A stretch of 10,508 nucleotides of DNA from Candidatus Bathyarchaeota archaeon (GCA_020346825.1 CP070791.1:1118279-1128786), one strand, 5' to 3'; shown: positions 1 through 4,926, numbered from the stretch's first letter. A program made the numbers and translations. Notes: a model not told the origin generated them from the sequence alone.

Positions 1-28
1 AAAGAGCTGTTTGCGTGCATGGGTGTAT

Positions 29-649
29 TCAAGTCGATTTCTCAAGAAAAGCATTTACCCCTTCTGTTTTTGGGGTAGAACCAAATTTCATGAAAACCTT
101 GGCAAATACAGGCATTAGTATCCCAAAGGTTATCCTTGGTGTGATCGTTACGAAGAAACCGAAACCCCCTGTTACTAAACCCAAAGGAGAAAGCTGGAAG
201 GTTAACCACAGAAAAAGAGCCCCAGCAATTCCAGATGCAAGTCCCGAGAAGAGCATTCTGGGAAAGGAAGCGGAACCCTTGCTTAATGCACCAGCGATGT
301 ACCCTATCAACATTGCACTTATTGCGTATCCAAGCAGACTAATGTCTCTAGTCCAACCAGGACTAAACACGCCCGAGATACTGTACCACAGAGCATAGAT
401 GCTGCCGAGCAAGAATCCTGAGGCTCCCCCAGCCCATTTGTTCCAAACCAATCCCAACAACATTCCTACTCCCACAGTCATAATCACCTCTTGGACTCCA
501 AACACAAAGATTCCTATCAGCGTAGGATTGATTTGCGCAAGAAATGGCTCCGACAATGCAAACGCGATAATCACCAATCCAACAATTATCGGCACTGCAA
601 GTCCATACACGATGTCTCCAAGTGTCAATTCTCTTAAACCTGCAGCCAT
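29..649 (-). CDS. Polytopic membrane protein of unknown function
   Basis: About 206 residues and very hydrophobic, with roughly six membrane segments (for example around IVYGLAVPIIVGLVIIAFAL near the N-terminus, then IGIFVFGVQEVIMTVGVG and LLGYAISAMLIGYIAGAL) and a short polar C-terminal tail. I do not recognise the family; size and topology would suit an ECF-type substrate-binding membrane subunit or a small permease, but no diagnostic motif is visible. ATG at 649 is chosen because GGAG lies nine bases before it (659-662); an in-frame ATG at 664 and a TTG at 673 would add 5 to 8 residues but have no ribosome binding site. A TATA-like CATATTTAG (701-709, minus) lies upstream. It is co-directional with the EamA gene, but about 290 bp of apparently degraded sequence separates them. 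Confidence 0.72.
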   Translation of the reverse strand: MAAGLRELTLGDIVYGLAVPIIVGLVIIAFALSEPFLAQINPTLIGIFVFGVQEVIMTVGVGMLLGLVWNKWAGGASGFLLGSIYALWYSISGVFSPGWTRDISLLGYAISAMLIGYIAGALSKGSASFPRMLFSGLASGIAGALFLWLTFQLSPLGLVTGGFGFFVTITPRITFGILMPVFAKVFMKFGSTPKTEGVNAFLEKST

Positions 650-701
650 ACCCACACTCTCCATCAACAACAATTTAGAGAAGAAATCCTAAAACAATGA
701 A

Positions 702-938
702 CTAAATATGCTTTTCTAAAGCGCGCGCAACCCAATCTTTCTCACGAACCACCACTCATTCCAGAGGCATACAACGTTTAGCTCCCGTCTTGACCTTCGT
801 ATCGTAACTAAACCATTTGCTGCCAAGAATTTGCCTTATGTTGTTTCGGAAGTCCAAATCAGAACTTGAAACAACTATTCTACCACTATCTAATTAAACA
901 GTGGAAACATGAATGCGCATGAACAGCTTGATGCGCAT
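702..938 (-). pseudogene. Possible decayed small gene with two in-frame stops
   Basis: Reading minus from an ATG at 938, two bases after the EamA stop, one frame gives a protein-like sequence broken by TAA (894-896) and TGA (756-758) and ended by TAG (702-704). Legible pieces include IVVSSSDLDFRNNIRQILG, WFSYDTKVKTGAKRCMPLE and, after the TGA, VVVREKDWVARALEKHI. The mix of charged, aromatic and helix-like segments looks coding rather than random, and a TGG to TGA change would restore Trp before VVVREKD. I do not recognise the family. The GCGCGCGC tract at 721-728 falls inside the final codons. It could also be chance open sequence. Confidence 0.33.
721..728. repeat. GCGCGCGC alternating tract
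   Basis: Eight alternating bases, 72 to 79 bp upstream of the ATG at 649, overlapping the end of the possible decayed frame. One of seven GCGCGC sites in the window, none in an intact gene. Confidence 0.5.
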
Positions 939-939
939 T
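912..939. repeat. Inverted repeat AATGCGCAT / ATGCGCATT just after the EamA gene
   Basis: Nine-base arms at 912-920 and 931-939 around a 10-base loop. Each arm also contains the self-palindrome ATGCGCAT, so the unit is both a direct and an inverted repeat. It begins two bases after the EamA stop on the minus strand, where it could form a transcript hairpin. No long T run follows, so a terminator role is only possible. Confidence 0.4.
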
Positions 940-940
940 A

Positions 941-1816
941 TCATAAAGTAAGAAGAATCGTACCTGCTGTTACGAGAAGAGTTCCTACACCTACTCTCTT
1001 GGAAACCCTTTCCTCTAGAAACAGTATTGCAATGAAGGCGGCAAAGAGGGGAGTAGTTGATCCAAGAGGTGCAACCACGTTGGCTTTGGCGGTTTCTAGT
1101 CCAATGTAGAGAAAAGTATCTCCAACTCCAAGAGAAATTAGACCGCTGAGAACTATCATGATTATGTTGGATCTTGTCAGATGCTTAATTGAAGATCTTG
1201 TTTCCGAAGGAATGATTGTGAATACGCCCAGCACAGGCAGCAACATGAACATTCTAACAGAAGCAAGAACGAACGGATCTGTGTTTGTTAGTATGACCTT
1301 GAAGAGAATCAAGCCGCAGGCCCAGCATAGTGAGGTTCCTAGAGCTGCGAGAAATCCAAGTTTTGGGGGTCCGTCTTTGTTCGCCTCGTTTTCAAGTCGA
1401 CCAGCTACGAGCCAGACTCCTAAAACCACTGCTACTGTCCCAAGCAAGATTGAAGCAGTCATTGACTCCTCTAAGAAGACGGTGCTGATTAGAGCGACGA
1501 AGATTGAATAAGAGTAAGCGATTGGAACAGTCTTCGCTACTCCAACAGACTTTAATCCAATAAAATAAAGGGTATCTCCCGCAGCCAGCACCAAGAGAGA
1601 TGCAATACTGATGTATGCCAAGGACACAATGTCCAGCTCAGAAAGGAAAGTCGATCTACCGAGAAGAAATAATGCAAGAAGGGCGTAGACGGTCGCAGGG
1701 AGGCTTCGAAAAAAGTTAAACTTCACTGGACCTAAATTGAGCATACCTTTCTTGTATAGAGAAGCACCTAGAGCCCAACACAGAGCAGCTATGATAATCA
1801 AAAGCTCCCCAAACAT
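941..1816 (-). CDS. EamA/DMT-family transporter
   Basis: 291 residues, the usual length for ten-helix drug/metabolite transporters. The protein is two homologous EamA halves. The first runs from the N-terminus (IIAALCWALGASLYKKGM) to about residue 138 and holds KTVPIAYSYSIFVALISTV and FLEESMT. The second runs from about 152 (LAALGTSLCWACGLILFKV) to the end and holds VVAPLGSTTPLFAAFIAIL and FLEERVS. The paired FLEE motifs before the last helices of each half mark the internal duplication. The family exports or imports small metabolites, amino acids or sugars; the substrate cannot be read from sequence. The start ATG at 1816 has only a weak GAGTGG upstream. Possible promoter elements are TTAAAAGA and TATAAG within about 45 bp, with a long alternating tract directly beyond them. 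Confidence 0.9.
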   Translation of the reverse strand: MFGELLIIIAALCWALGASLYKKGMLNLGPVKFNFFRSLPATVYALLALFLLGRSTFLSELDIVSLAYISIASLLVLAAGDTLYFIGLKSVGVAKTVPIAYSYSIFVALISTVFLEESMTASILLGTVAVVLGVWLVAGRLENEANKDGPPKLGFLAALGTSLCWACGLILFKVILTNTDPFVLASVRMFMLLPVLGVFTIIPSETRSSIKHLTRSNIIMIVLSGLISLGVGDTFLYIGLETAKANVVAPLGSTTPLFAAFIAILFLEERVSKRVGVGTLLVTAGTILLTL

Positions 1817-1854
1817 GATAATCCACTCTTCTATTCACTTATACTCTTTTAACT

Positions 1855-1873
1855 TACGCGCGCGCATGCATGT
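1855..1873. repeat. 19-bp alternating purine-pyrimidine tract
   Basis: TACGCGCGCGCATGCATGT is perfectly alternating over 19 bases, the longest such run in the window. It lies 39 to 57 bp upstream of the EamA start, immediately beyond its TATA-like region, and between two minus-strand genes. Tracts of this composition are the classical Z-DNA-prone type. Confidence 0.6.
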
Positions 1874-1931
1874 TTGTTCTGGGAGAACAGAAAAAAGAGG
1901 GAAGGTTGAGGTTTCTTGGTTGTATCTCAAA

Positions 1932-2150
1932 TTATGCTTTTGGAAGAGTCTCTAAGACCTTGGCGAGGGGTTTGGTTCCAAGGTAGATGTCTGGCACGCC
2001 GAGCTCACGGAAGAGTACTACTGTGATGCCCGTCGTGTCGAGTTTGATGGCTTTCTTCTCTTCCTCGGCTATGACTTCCGTTATTTTCTTAGCCAGTCGA
2101 TCTTTCGCATCTTGAGGCAACGCTGGACCACTTATCTCAACAATCGGCAT
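1932..2150 (-). CDS. 4-oxalocrotonate tautomerase-like small protein
   Basis: 72 residues beginning Met-Pro-Ile-Val-Glu-Ile, the hallmark of the 4-OT fold in which Met is removed and the N-terminal proline is the catalytic base. The expected beta strand, amphipathic helix (DAKDRLAKKITEVIAEEEKK) and second strand (GITVVLFREL) follow in order. GGAG five bases before the ATG supports this start. The family isomerises unsaturated oxoacids as hexamers or related oligomers, but substrates vary widely. The position matching Arg11 of classical 4-OT is not arginine here, and the protein is about 10 residues longer, so a promiscuous or different activity is likely. No aromatic degradation gene is nearby. 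Confidence 0.82.
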   Translation of the reverse strand: MPIVEISGPALPQDAKDRLAKKITEVIAEEEKKAIKLDTTGITVVLFRELGVPDIYLGTKPLAKVLETLPKA

Positions 2151-2177
2151 ATTGTCTCCAACCCTTTCCTGTCAAAT

Positions 2178-2191
2178 AGGCATGTATGCCT
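2178..2191. promoter_or_regulatory. Palindrome AGGCAT-GT-ATGCCT upstream of the tautomerase
   Basis: Perfect 6-base arms around a 2-base centre, 28 to 41 bp upstream of the tautomerase start. Position and symmetry suit an operator for a dimeric regulator. No clear TATA box was found beside it. Confidence 0.3.
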
Positions 2192-2276
2192 CTAGCAAGT
2201 AATGCTGAATCAAAGGAAAAGACTTGCGGTTTGCTATGTAAAACAAAGAAGGGGTAGATTGAAAGGTGGGTTCTCC

Positions 2277-2288
2277 GGAATCAATTCC
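2277..2288. promoter_or_regulatory. Palindrome GGAATCAATTCC, upstream copy
   Basis: Five-base arms GGAAT/ATTCC around CA. The second copy, at 2311-2322, shares the following CCAA, giving 16-base direct repeats 34 bp apart. This copy ends 6 bp before the TATA-like box of the small zinc ribbon gene, the position of an activator or upstream operator site. Confidence 0.5.
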
Positions 2289-2293
2289 CAAGC

Positions 2294-2303
2294 CATTTAT
2301 TAA
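2294..2303 (+). promoter_or_regulatory. TATA-like box ATTTATTAAG of the small zinc ribbon gene
   Basis: The core TTTATTAA (2295-2302) sits about 40 bp before the ATG at 2340, predicting a start of transcription near 2325 and a leader of about 15 bases that still holds the GAGG ribosome binding site. It lies between the two GGAATNNATTCC palindromes. Confidence 0.5.
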
Positions 2304-2310
2304 GAGGCTA

Positions 2311-2322
2311 GGAATCCATTCC
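2311..2322. promoter_or_regulatory. Palindrome GGAATCCATTCC, downstream copy
   Basis: Second copy of the GGAATNNATTCC element, lying between the TATA-like box and the predicted transcription start near 2325. A protein bound here would block the preinitiation complex, so repression is the simplest reading. Confidence 0.5.
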
Positions 2323-2339
2323 CAAACAGAGGAAATGTT

Positions 2340-2498
2340 ATGGCTGACGAGTGTCTCAACAAGCCTTGTTCAATCTGTTGTGAGAGGATAACTGGGGCTA
2401 ACTGGTTTTGTCGTCACTGCAAAATCTGTATCTGCTTGACATGCGGCGTTGAAACGAATTCTTGGGATTGCCCTAACTGTGGAAGAAAACTTGAATAA
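2340..2498 (+). CDS. Very small double zinc ribbon protein (52 aa)
   Basis: 52 residues with eleven cysteines (positions 5, 10, 13, 14, 24, 27, 30, 32, 35, 44, 47). They form two CXXC pairs in succession: C10-x2-C13 with C24-x2-C27, then C32-x2-C35 with C44-x2-C47, the last in the typical zinc ribbon knuckle CPNCG. Two tetra-cysteine zinc sites are expected. Such mini-proteins are usually nucleic-acid or protein binding adaptors; the exact role is unknown. GAGG at 2329-2332, seven bases before the ATG, decides the start. The overlapping ATG at 2335 opens an 18-residue frame only. It is followed co-directionally by another zinc ribbon gene, and its promoter is unusually well marked by paired palindromes. 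Confidence 0.8.
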   Translation: MADECLNKPCSICCERITGANWFCRHCKICICLTCGVETNSWDCPNCGRKLE

Positions 2499-2540
2499 GA
2501 AAAGGGCATGCATGATAACAATCATATGCGCCCGCAAACC

Positions 2541-2548
2541 CTAAATAA
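2541..2548 (+). promoter_or_regulatory. TATA-like box CTAAATAA
   Basis: Centred about 36 bp before the ATG at 2581, predicting a transcript start near 2571. That would place the in-frame ATGs at 2548 and 2554 outside the mRNA. The alternating tract 2548-2565 lies between box and start. Confidence 0.35.
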
Positions 2549-2565
2549 TGTGCATGCGCGCATGT
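2548..2565. repeat. 18-bp alternating tract with palindrome CATGCGCGCATG
   Basis: Perfect purine-pyrimidine alternation over 18 bases, including a perfect 12-base palindrome at 2553-2564. It lies between the TATA-like box and the start codon of the next zinc ribbon gene. Shorter alternating runs stand at 2506-2514 and 2523-2531. Confidence 0.6.
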
Positions 2566-2580
2566 TATGAAGTGAAATTA

Positions 2581-2760
2581 ATGAAAACGTGTTTGATGGG
2601 TTGCAGTCGCCAAACTTTTCCAGACCACTATAAGTTCTGTCCCTACTGCGGCACAAAACTGGTAGTTTCCGAAGTTCCTGAAAGGATTAAACATCTGGAC
2701 CCAGAGACCAAGAAAGAGATTGAGAAGATCATGGGTGAGATTACATGTTCAAAAGATTAA
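2581..2760 (+). CDS. Small zinc ribbon protein (59 aa)
   Basis: The N-terminal half is a zinc ribbon: C4-x3-C8, then C20-x2-C23 in FCPYCGTKL. The C-terminal half is a charged helix (LDPETKKEIEKIMGEI). One further cysteine sits near the end. Proteins of this form are common and mostly uncharacterised in archaea; they often act as small scaffold or nucleic-acid binding factors. ATG at 2581 is preferred over in-frame ATGs at 2548 and 2554, because those lie within the alternating tract and probably before the transcription start. It follows the double zinc ribbon gene by 82 bases and its end overlaps the next frame. Confidence 0.7.
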   Translation: MKTCLMGCSRQTFPDHYKFCPYCGTKLVVSEVPERIKHLDPETKKEIEKIMGEITCSKD

Positions 2761-2935
2761 GTGTTACAGGTGGGGATTGGAAATTCTTTGTAAAGCAAAA
2801 ACCTTAGGGACAGAAAATCTTCTAGAATGTCTGGAAGAAAACTCGCGAGATTGCGAATTCTCGCTGGCTTTCGGAAACTCGCATTTTTGTAAATGTCCTC
2901 TCCGGATATACGTTGCAAAAAAACTGAAAAAGTGA
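2735..2935 (+). CDS. Small cysteine-rich protein, overlapping start
   Basis: About 66 residues from GTG at 2735; a TTG at 2720 would give 71. Six cysteines (10, 19, 32, 40, 52, 54), with the C-terminal block FGNSHFCKCPLRIYVAKKL carrying a CXC pair followed by a basic helix. The amphipathic central part (TENLLECLEENSRDC) looks coding. No ATG exists in frame and there is no clear ribosome binding site, so the start is uncertain. It overlaps the end of the preceding zinc ribbon gene by 26 bases, which suggests translational coupling. Family not recognised; metal or Fe-S binding is plausible from the cysteine pattern only. Confidence 0.5.
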   Translation: MRLHVQKIKCYRWGLEILCKAKTLGTENLLECLEENSRDCEFSLAFGNSHFCKCPLRIYVAKKLKK

Positions 2936-2954
2936 ACCATGCATTATGTATACC

Positions 2955-2962
2955 TGCGCGCG
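2955..2962. repeat. TGCGCGCG alternating tract between convergent genes
   Basis: Eight alternating bases, directly preceded by another alternating run at 2945-2953 (TATGTATAC). Both lie in the 50-bp gap between the convergent cysteine-rich and PAC2 genes, so a promoter role is unlikely for this copy. Confidence 0.5.
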
Positions 2963-2985
2963 AACGAATACGTCAGGTTTCTTTC

Positions 2986-3651
2986 TTAACGCTTTCCCTT
3001 TATTGACTTGAGATTTTCTTTTGCATCCAGTTCTAGAGCTTTCAACAGGAGATTGAAGACTTGGCGGGCGGTTTCCTTATCAGCTGTGATGCCTGTTGTC
3101 GCACCCAATAAACAGATACCTTTCCATCCACGCTTTTTTGCAAGCCCCAACAGCAGACCTGTTGCTCCCATAATTCTTCCCTTACCATAGATTAGGGCAC
3201 CTTGATCTACGCTTTTCAAAGCAAGTTTGTCTGAAGTAGCTGCTACATAGACTTCACCTTCCGACTTTGATGTTGGTACTCCTCCCATCGTAGCAATGAA
3301 GTTGCATCCGTAATTTTCTGCAAAATCTAGGATTTCGTCACACAGATCATAGTGAGCTAGCAGATCTTCCAGAGAAGGCTGTGAATCTCCTGTTAGAATA
3401 ATGAACTGCTTCTCTTCAGTTGAGGCCACGTGGAATTCGTAGCGGGGTGGGCGACAGATTCCATTTTTGTTCACGATCACATAGTCTGGAAAGAAGGGGG
3501 AATATAGTTCAGCGAAGACCTTGGCATGAGTGAATTCGATGAGAAATTGTGCTGCAATCTTTCCAACATTTCCAAATCCTGGAAGTCCCTCCACAAGAAT
3601 CGGGTTTTCAAGTTGCGGCTTGAAAAAATGGCGGTAATAAGGTTTATCCAT
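2986..3651 (-). CDS. PAC2-family protein (proteasome assembly chaperone homologue)
   Basis: 221 residues of the archaeal PAC2 family, related to the eukaryotic proteasome assembly chaperone PAC2. Near the N-terminus is the diagnostic PILVEGLPGFGNVGKIAA, followed by FIILTGDSQP in the middle and ATMGGVP, where members of the family carry conserved glycines. Near the end, MGATGLLLGLAKKRGWKGICLLGATTG completes the conserved core, and a basic tail closes the protein. In archaea the function is not settled; a role in 20S proteasome assembly or related protein quality control is inferred from homology. ATG at 3651 has GGTGA four bases upstream. No proteasome gene adjoins it here. A possible BRE/TATA pair lies upstream at 3684-3697. 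Confidence 0.88.
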   Translation of the reverse strand: MDKPYYRHFFKPQLENPILVEGLPGFGNVGKIAAQFLIEFTHAKVFAELYSPFFPDYVIVNKNGICRPPRYEFHVASTEEKQFIILTGDSQPSLEDLLAHYDLCDEILDFAENYGCNFIATMGGVPTSKSEGEVYVAATSDKLALKSVDQGALIYGKGRIMGATGLLLGLAKKRGWKGICLLGATTGITADKETARQVFNLLLKALELDAKENLKSIKGKR

Positions 3652-3683
3652 GAATTCACCTACATGTTAGTGGATTCGGAAGA

Positions 3684-3697
3684 CTATAGATTTTTCG
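3684..3697 (-). promoter_or_regulatory. Possible BRE/TATA element of the PAC2-family gene
   Basis: Read on the minus strand as CGAAAAATCTATAG, an A-rich BRE-like stretch followed by CTATAG. It lies 33 to 46 bp before the ATG, with the alternating tract 3704-3714 seven bases further upstream. Confidence 0.35.
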
Positions 3698-3703
3698 CAG
3701 CGT

Positions 3704-3714
3704 CGCGCGCGTGC
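3704..3714. repeat. CGCGCGCGTGC alternating tract
   Basis: Eleven alternating bases between the PAC2 promoter region and the left end of the dehydrogenase remnant. Confidence 0.5.
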
Positions 3715-3742
3715 TGGAGATAATAATTTTAAGGATCACTGA

Positions 3743-3994
3743 AGGCCTTACACCCGCAGATTTTTACCTGTTGTCCTGAACGAACTAACTATTACAGGAG
3801 CCTATTGAGGGTTCAACGAATACCCCTCAGCCATTGAAATGCTCTCGAAGGGCGCGATTTCAGCTGGAAAGATAATTACGTCTGAGAGAGTTAGATGAAA
3901 TCTCTGAAAAAGGCTTTAAACCCTCGATGGACCACTTAGAGAGTACAAAAATGCTGTGAAGGTTGGTGCAAATCAAAATGGAGTTTGCAGGTGA
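3743..3994 (+). pseudogene. C-terminal remnant of a medium-chain (butanediol-type) dehydrogenase
   Basis: Three plus-strand frames read in sequence give the end of a zinc-type MDR dehydrogenase. Frame one carries VVLNELTITGAY, a TGA at 3806-3808, then GFNEYPSAIEMLSKGAISAG and KIITSER. After a shift near 3890 comes LDEISEKGFKP, and after another shift near 3923 LDGPLREYKNAVKVG. This matches the family pattern of a hydrophobic kEltI.G strand, an AI.L...G.I segment, LIT...L.dI...GF and a terminal VKV strand; the EKGFK form is closest to (R,R)-butanediol dehydrogenases. The catalytic zinc domain and most of the Rossmann fold are absent. With one stop and two frameshifts it cannot be functional. 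Identification is from motif memory. Confidence 0.6.
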
Positions 3995-4143
3995 CGAATA
4001 CCTGAAAGAAGTTCTGAAAAGGAGTAACGTTGAAAAAAACACCTCGAACTAGCTAAATGCGCGCGCATGCCAGCAGCTACAGAACGTTGGCTGGAGATTT
4101 TGAGGACAATTCTAAGAGTTCCACGACGAATACACAAAAAACA
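3978..4143 (+). pseudogene. Possible second decayed frame, unidentified
   Basis: A frame from ATG 3978 reads EFAGDEYLKEVLKRSNVEK. With a shift near 4035 it continues as LELAKCARMPAATERWLEIL and RVPRRIHKKQH to a TGA near 4141. The composition is helix-like and coding-looking, but the alternating tract 4057-4070 lies inside it and I recognise no family. It may be chance. Confidence 0.2.
4057..4070. repeat. ATGCGCGCGCATGC alternating tract
   Basis: Fourteen alternating bases containing the palindrome GCATGC and the octamer GCGCGCGC. It lies between the dehydrogenase remnant and the small membrane protein gene, 94 to 107 bp before the latter. Confidence 0.55.
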
Positions 4144-4163
4144 ACATTGAAGGTTAGACCATT

Positions 4164-4454
4164 ATGTCTCTGACAACCTTAATCCTTGCTGTACTGTTGA
4201 TCATAACAGCGCTTATCACCATCTACTATTGGACCGACTTCTACATAAGAGGAGGGGTACAAGCCATAAAGGAAGAATGGTACATGAAATTCGAGAAAGC
4301 CTCTGTCGTTGCCGATCTTTGGGGAATTACCGCCTGTTCCCTTCTAGGCGCTGTAGGATTAGTAACAGAACAAACATACGGACCATTCTTTTCTCTCCTC
4401 GCTGCCGGTTCCATGATATTCCTGGCTCTAATGGACATAACCTTCAACATATAA
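4164..4454 (+). CDS. Small membrane protein, apparently cut short by an in-frame TAA
   Basis: 96 residues with three membrane segments: residues 4-22 (TTLILAVLLIITALITIYY), about 49-68, and about 74-93 (FFSLLAAGSMIFLALMDI). A polar loop (GGVQAIKEEWYMKFEKA) follows the first. ATG at 4164 is preceded by GAAGG eleven bases upstream. Family not recognised. The frame does not look finished: after the TAA the same frame runs on for 39 sense codons with another good membrane segment. Either the gene is freshly broken by a nonsense mutation (CAA to TAA would fit) or the short form still works. It stands alone between two gene remnants. Confidence 0.55.
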   Translation: MSLTTLILAVLLIITALITIYYWTDFYIRGGVQAIKEEWYMKFEKASVVADLWGITACSLLGAVGLVTEQTYGPFFSLLAAGSMIFLALMDITFNI

Positions 4455-4574
4455 AATCGTCTTTATCCCCTCATAGCCCTCTCAAACGAGATGGCGTTCG
4501 AACTCATAATAAACGTGTGGACACTAGTGTTAGGCATCACCCTCATAGTGCATTTATGGCCAATCCTAGTCTGA
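4455..4574 (+). pseudogene. In-frame continuation of the small membrane protein past TAA
   Basis: Directly after the TAA at 4452-4454, without a frame change, come 39 codons ending in TGA (4572-4574). They encode NRLYPLIALSNEM and then a fourth hydrophobic segment, ELIINVWTLVLGITLIVHLW. A whole protein of 136 codons with four helices is the natural reading. An internal ATG at 4491 would give a 27-residue peptide, but has no ribosome binding site. Confidence 0.5.
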
Positions 4575-4617
4575 AGTAAACACCGGAATACAGATCACGT
4601 TTGCTTACCAACGGTGA

Positions 4618-4629
4618 GCACGCGCACAT
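4618..4629. repeat. GCACGCGCACAT alternating tract
   Basis: Twelve alternating bases near the left end of the E1 beta remnant. Related but shorter runs at 4701-4711 and 4761-4769 lie within that remnant. Confidence 0.35.
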
Positions 4630-4639
4630 TTTGACCGCG

Positions 4640-4858
4640 TTATGGCCAAGGTTTCCGTCGGTTTTGAAATCACGTTTCTGAACGCTCTCTTGATTTTTTC
4701 TGTGCGTGCGCTGCTTTGCCAAATTATATCGTATAGCGCTCGTCTGGGACCTCTCCTTCTATACGCGCAAACGCGAAGAAGATAGTGTGCTCGAAAAACA
4801 CTACAAAATCGTCGTCTCGTACCGCTTGAATTAGCAGTCCCTCAGCATCATACGGCAT
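4640..4858 (-). pseudogene. Fragment of a 2-oxoacid dehydrogenase E1 component, beta subunit
   Basis: Minus-strand reading from 4858 gives PYDAEGLLIQAVRDDDFVVF, FEH, then GEVPDERYTI, a TAA (4724-4726), and FGKAA. Thiamine-diphosphate-dependent pyruvate/acetoin/branched-chain dehydrogenase E1 beta subunits carry TPYDAKGLL, AIRD.DPV.F.EH, GEVPEEEYTI and GKADV in exactly this order and spacing, so the identity is well supported. A further frameshift near 4660 leads to VISKPTETLAI, which may match the strand after the GKADV region. Only about 60 to 70 of some 330 residues remain; the N-terminal thiamine-binding half and the C-terminal domain are missing. Homology stops at the TGCATGCATGC element (4855-4866). 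No E1 alpha, E2 or E3 gene is present. It is a relic, with no protein product expected. Confidence 0.75.
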
Positions 4859-4873
4859 GCATGCATTTAATAG
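4855..4873. promoter_or_regulatory. GCATGCATGCAT tract and adjacent TTTAATA box before the thiolase
   Basis: Twelve alternating bases (4855-4866) run straight into TTTAATA (4866-4872), which is TATA-like and predicts a transcript start near 4895 with a leader of about 30 bases to the ATG at 4927. TTTATAAT at 4904-4911 is a second candidate, but too close to the start codon. Confidence 0.35.
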
Positions 4874-4926
4874 TAGCCAAAGCACACAATGTCATTTCCC
4901 ACATTTATAATGGAAAGGAGAGAAAA

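Noticed and set aside
1158..1511. Long plus-strand ORF opposite the EamA gene
   Set aside because: It is a shadow of a clear ten-helix transporter on the minus strand and has no protein family character.
3806..3808. TGA read as tryptophan (also at 756-758), hinting at a variant genetic code
   Set aside because: Intact genes here use TGA as a normal terminator (EamA, gatA, the third cysteine-rich gene) and TGG for Trp, and the affected segments also carry frameshifts or TAA, so decay is the simpler reading.
3808..3827. T-arm-like hairpin AGGGTTCAACGAATACCCT resembling part of a tRNA
   Set aside because: The loop is 9 bases rather than 7, no acceptor stem or anticodon arm can be drawn around it, and the segment reads as part of the dehydrogenase remnant.
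4642..4785. Plus-strand 47-codon ORF starting ATG GCC AAG GTT
   Set aside because: It is antisense to the well-matched E1 beta remnant, has no ribosome binding site and no recognisable family.
4861..4926. N-terminal extension of the thiolase from ATG 4861
   Set aside because: The extra 22 residues do not resemble thiolase sequence, the ATG lies in an alternating tract, and ATG 4927 has a strong AAAGGAG at ideal spacing.
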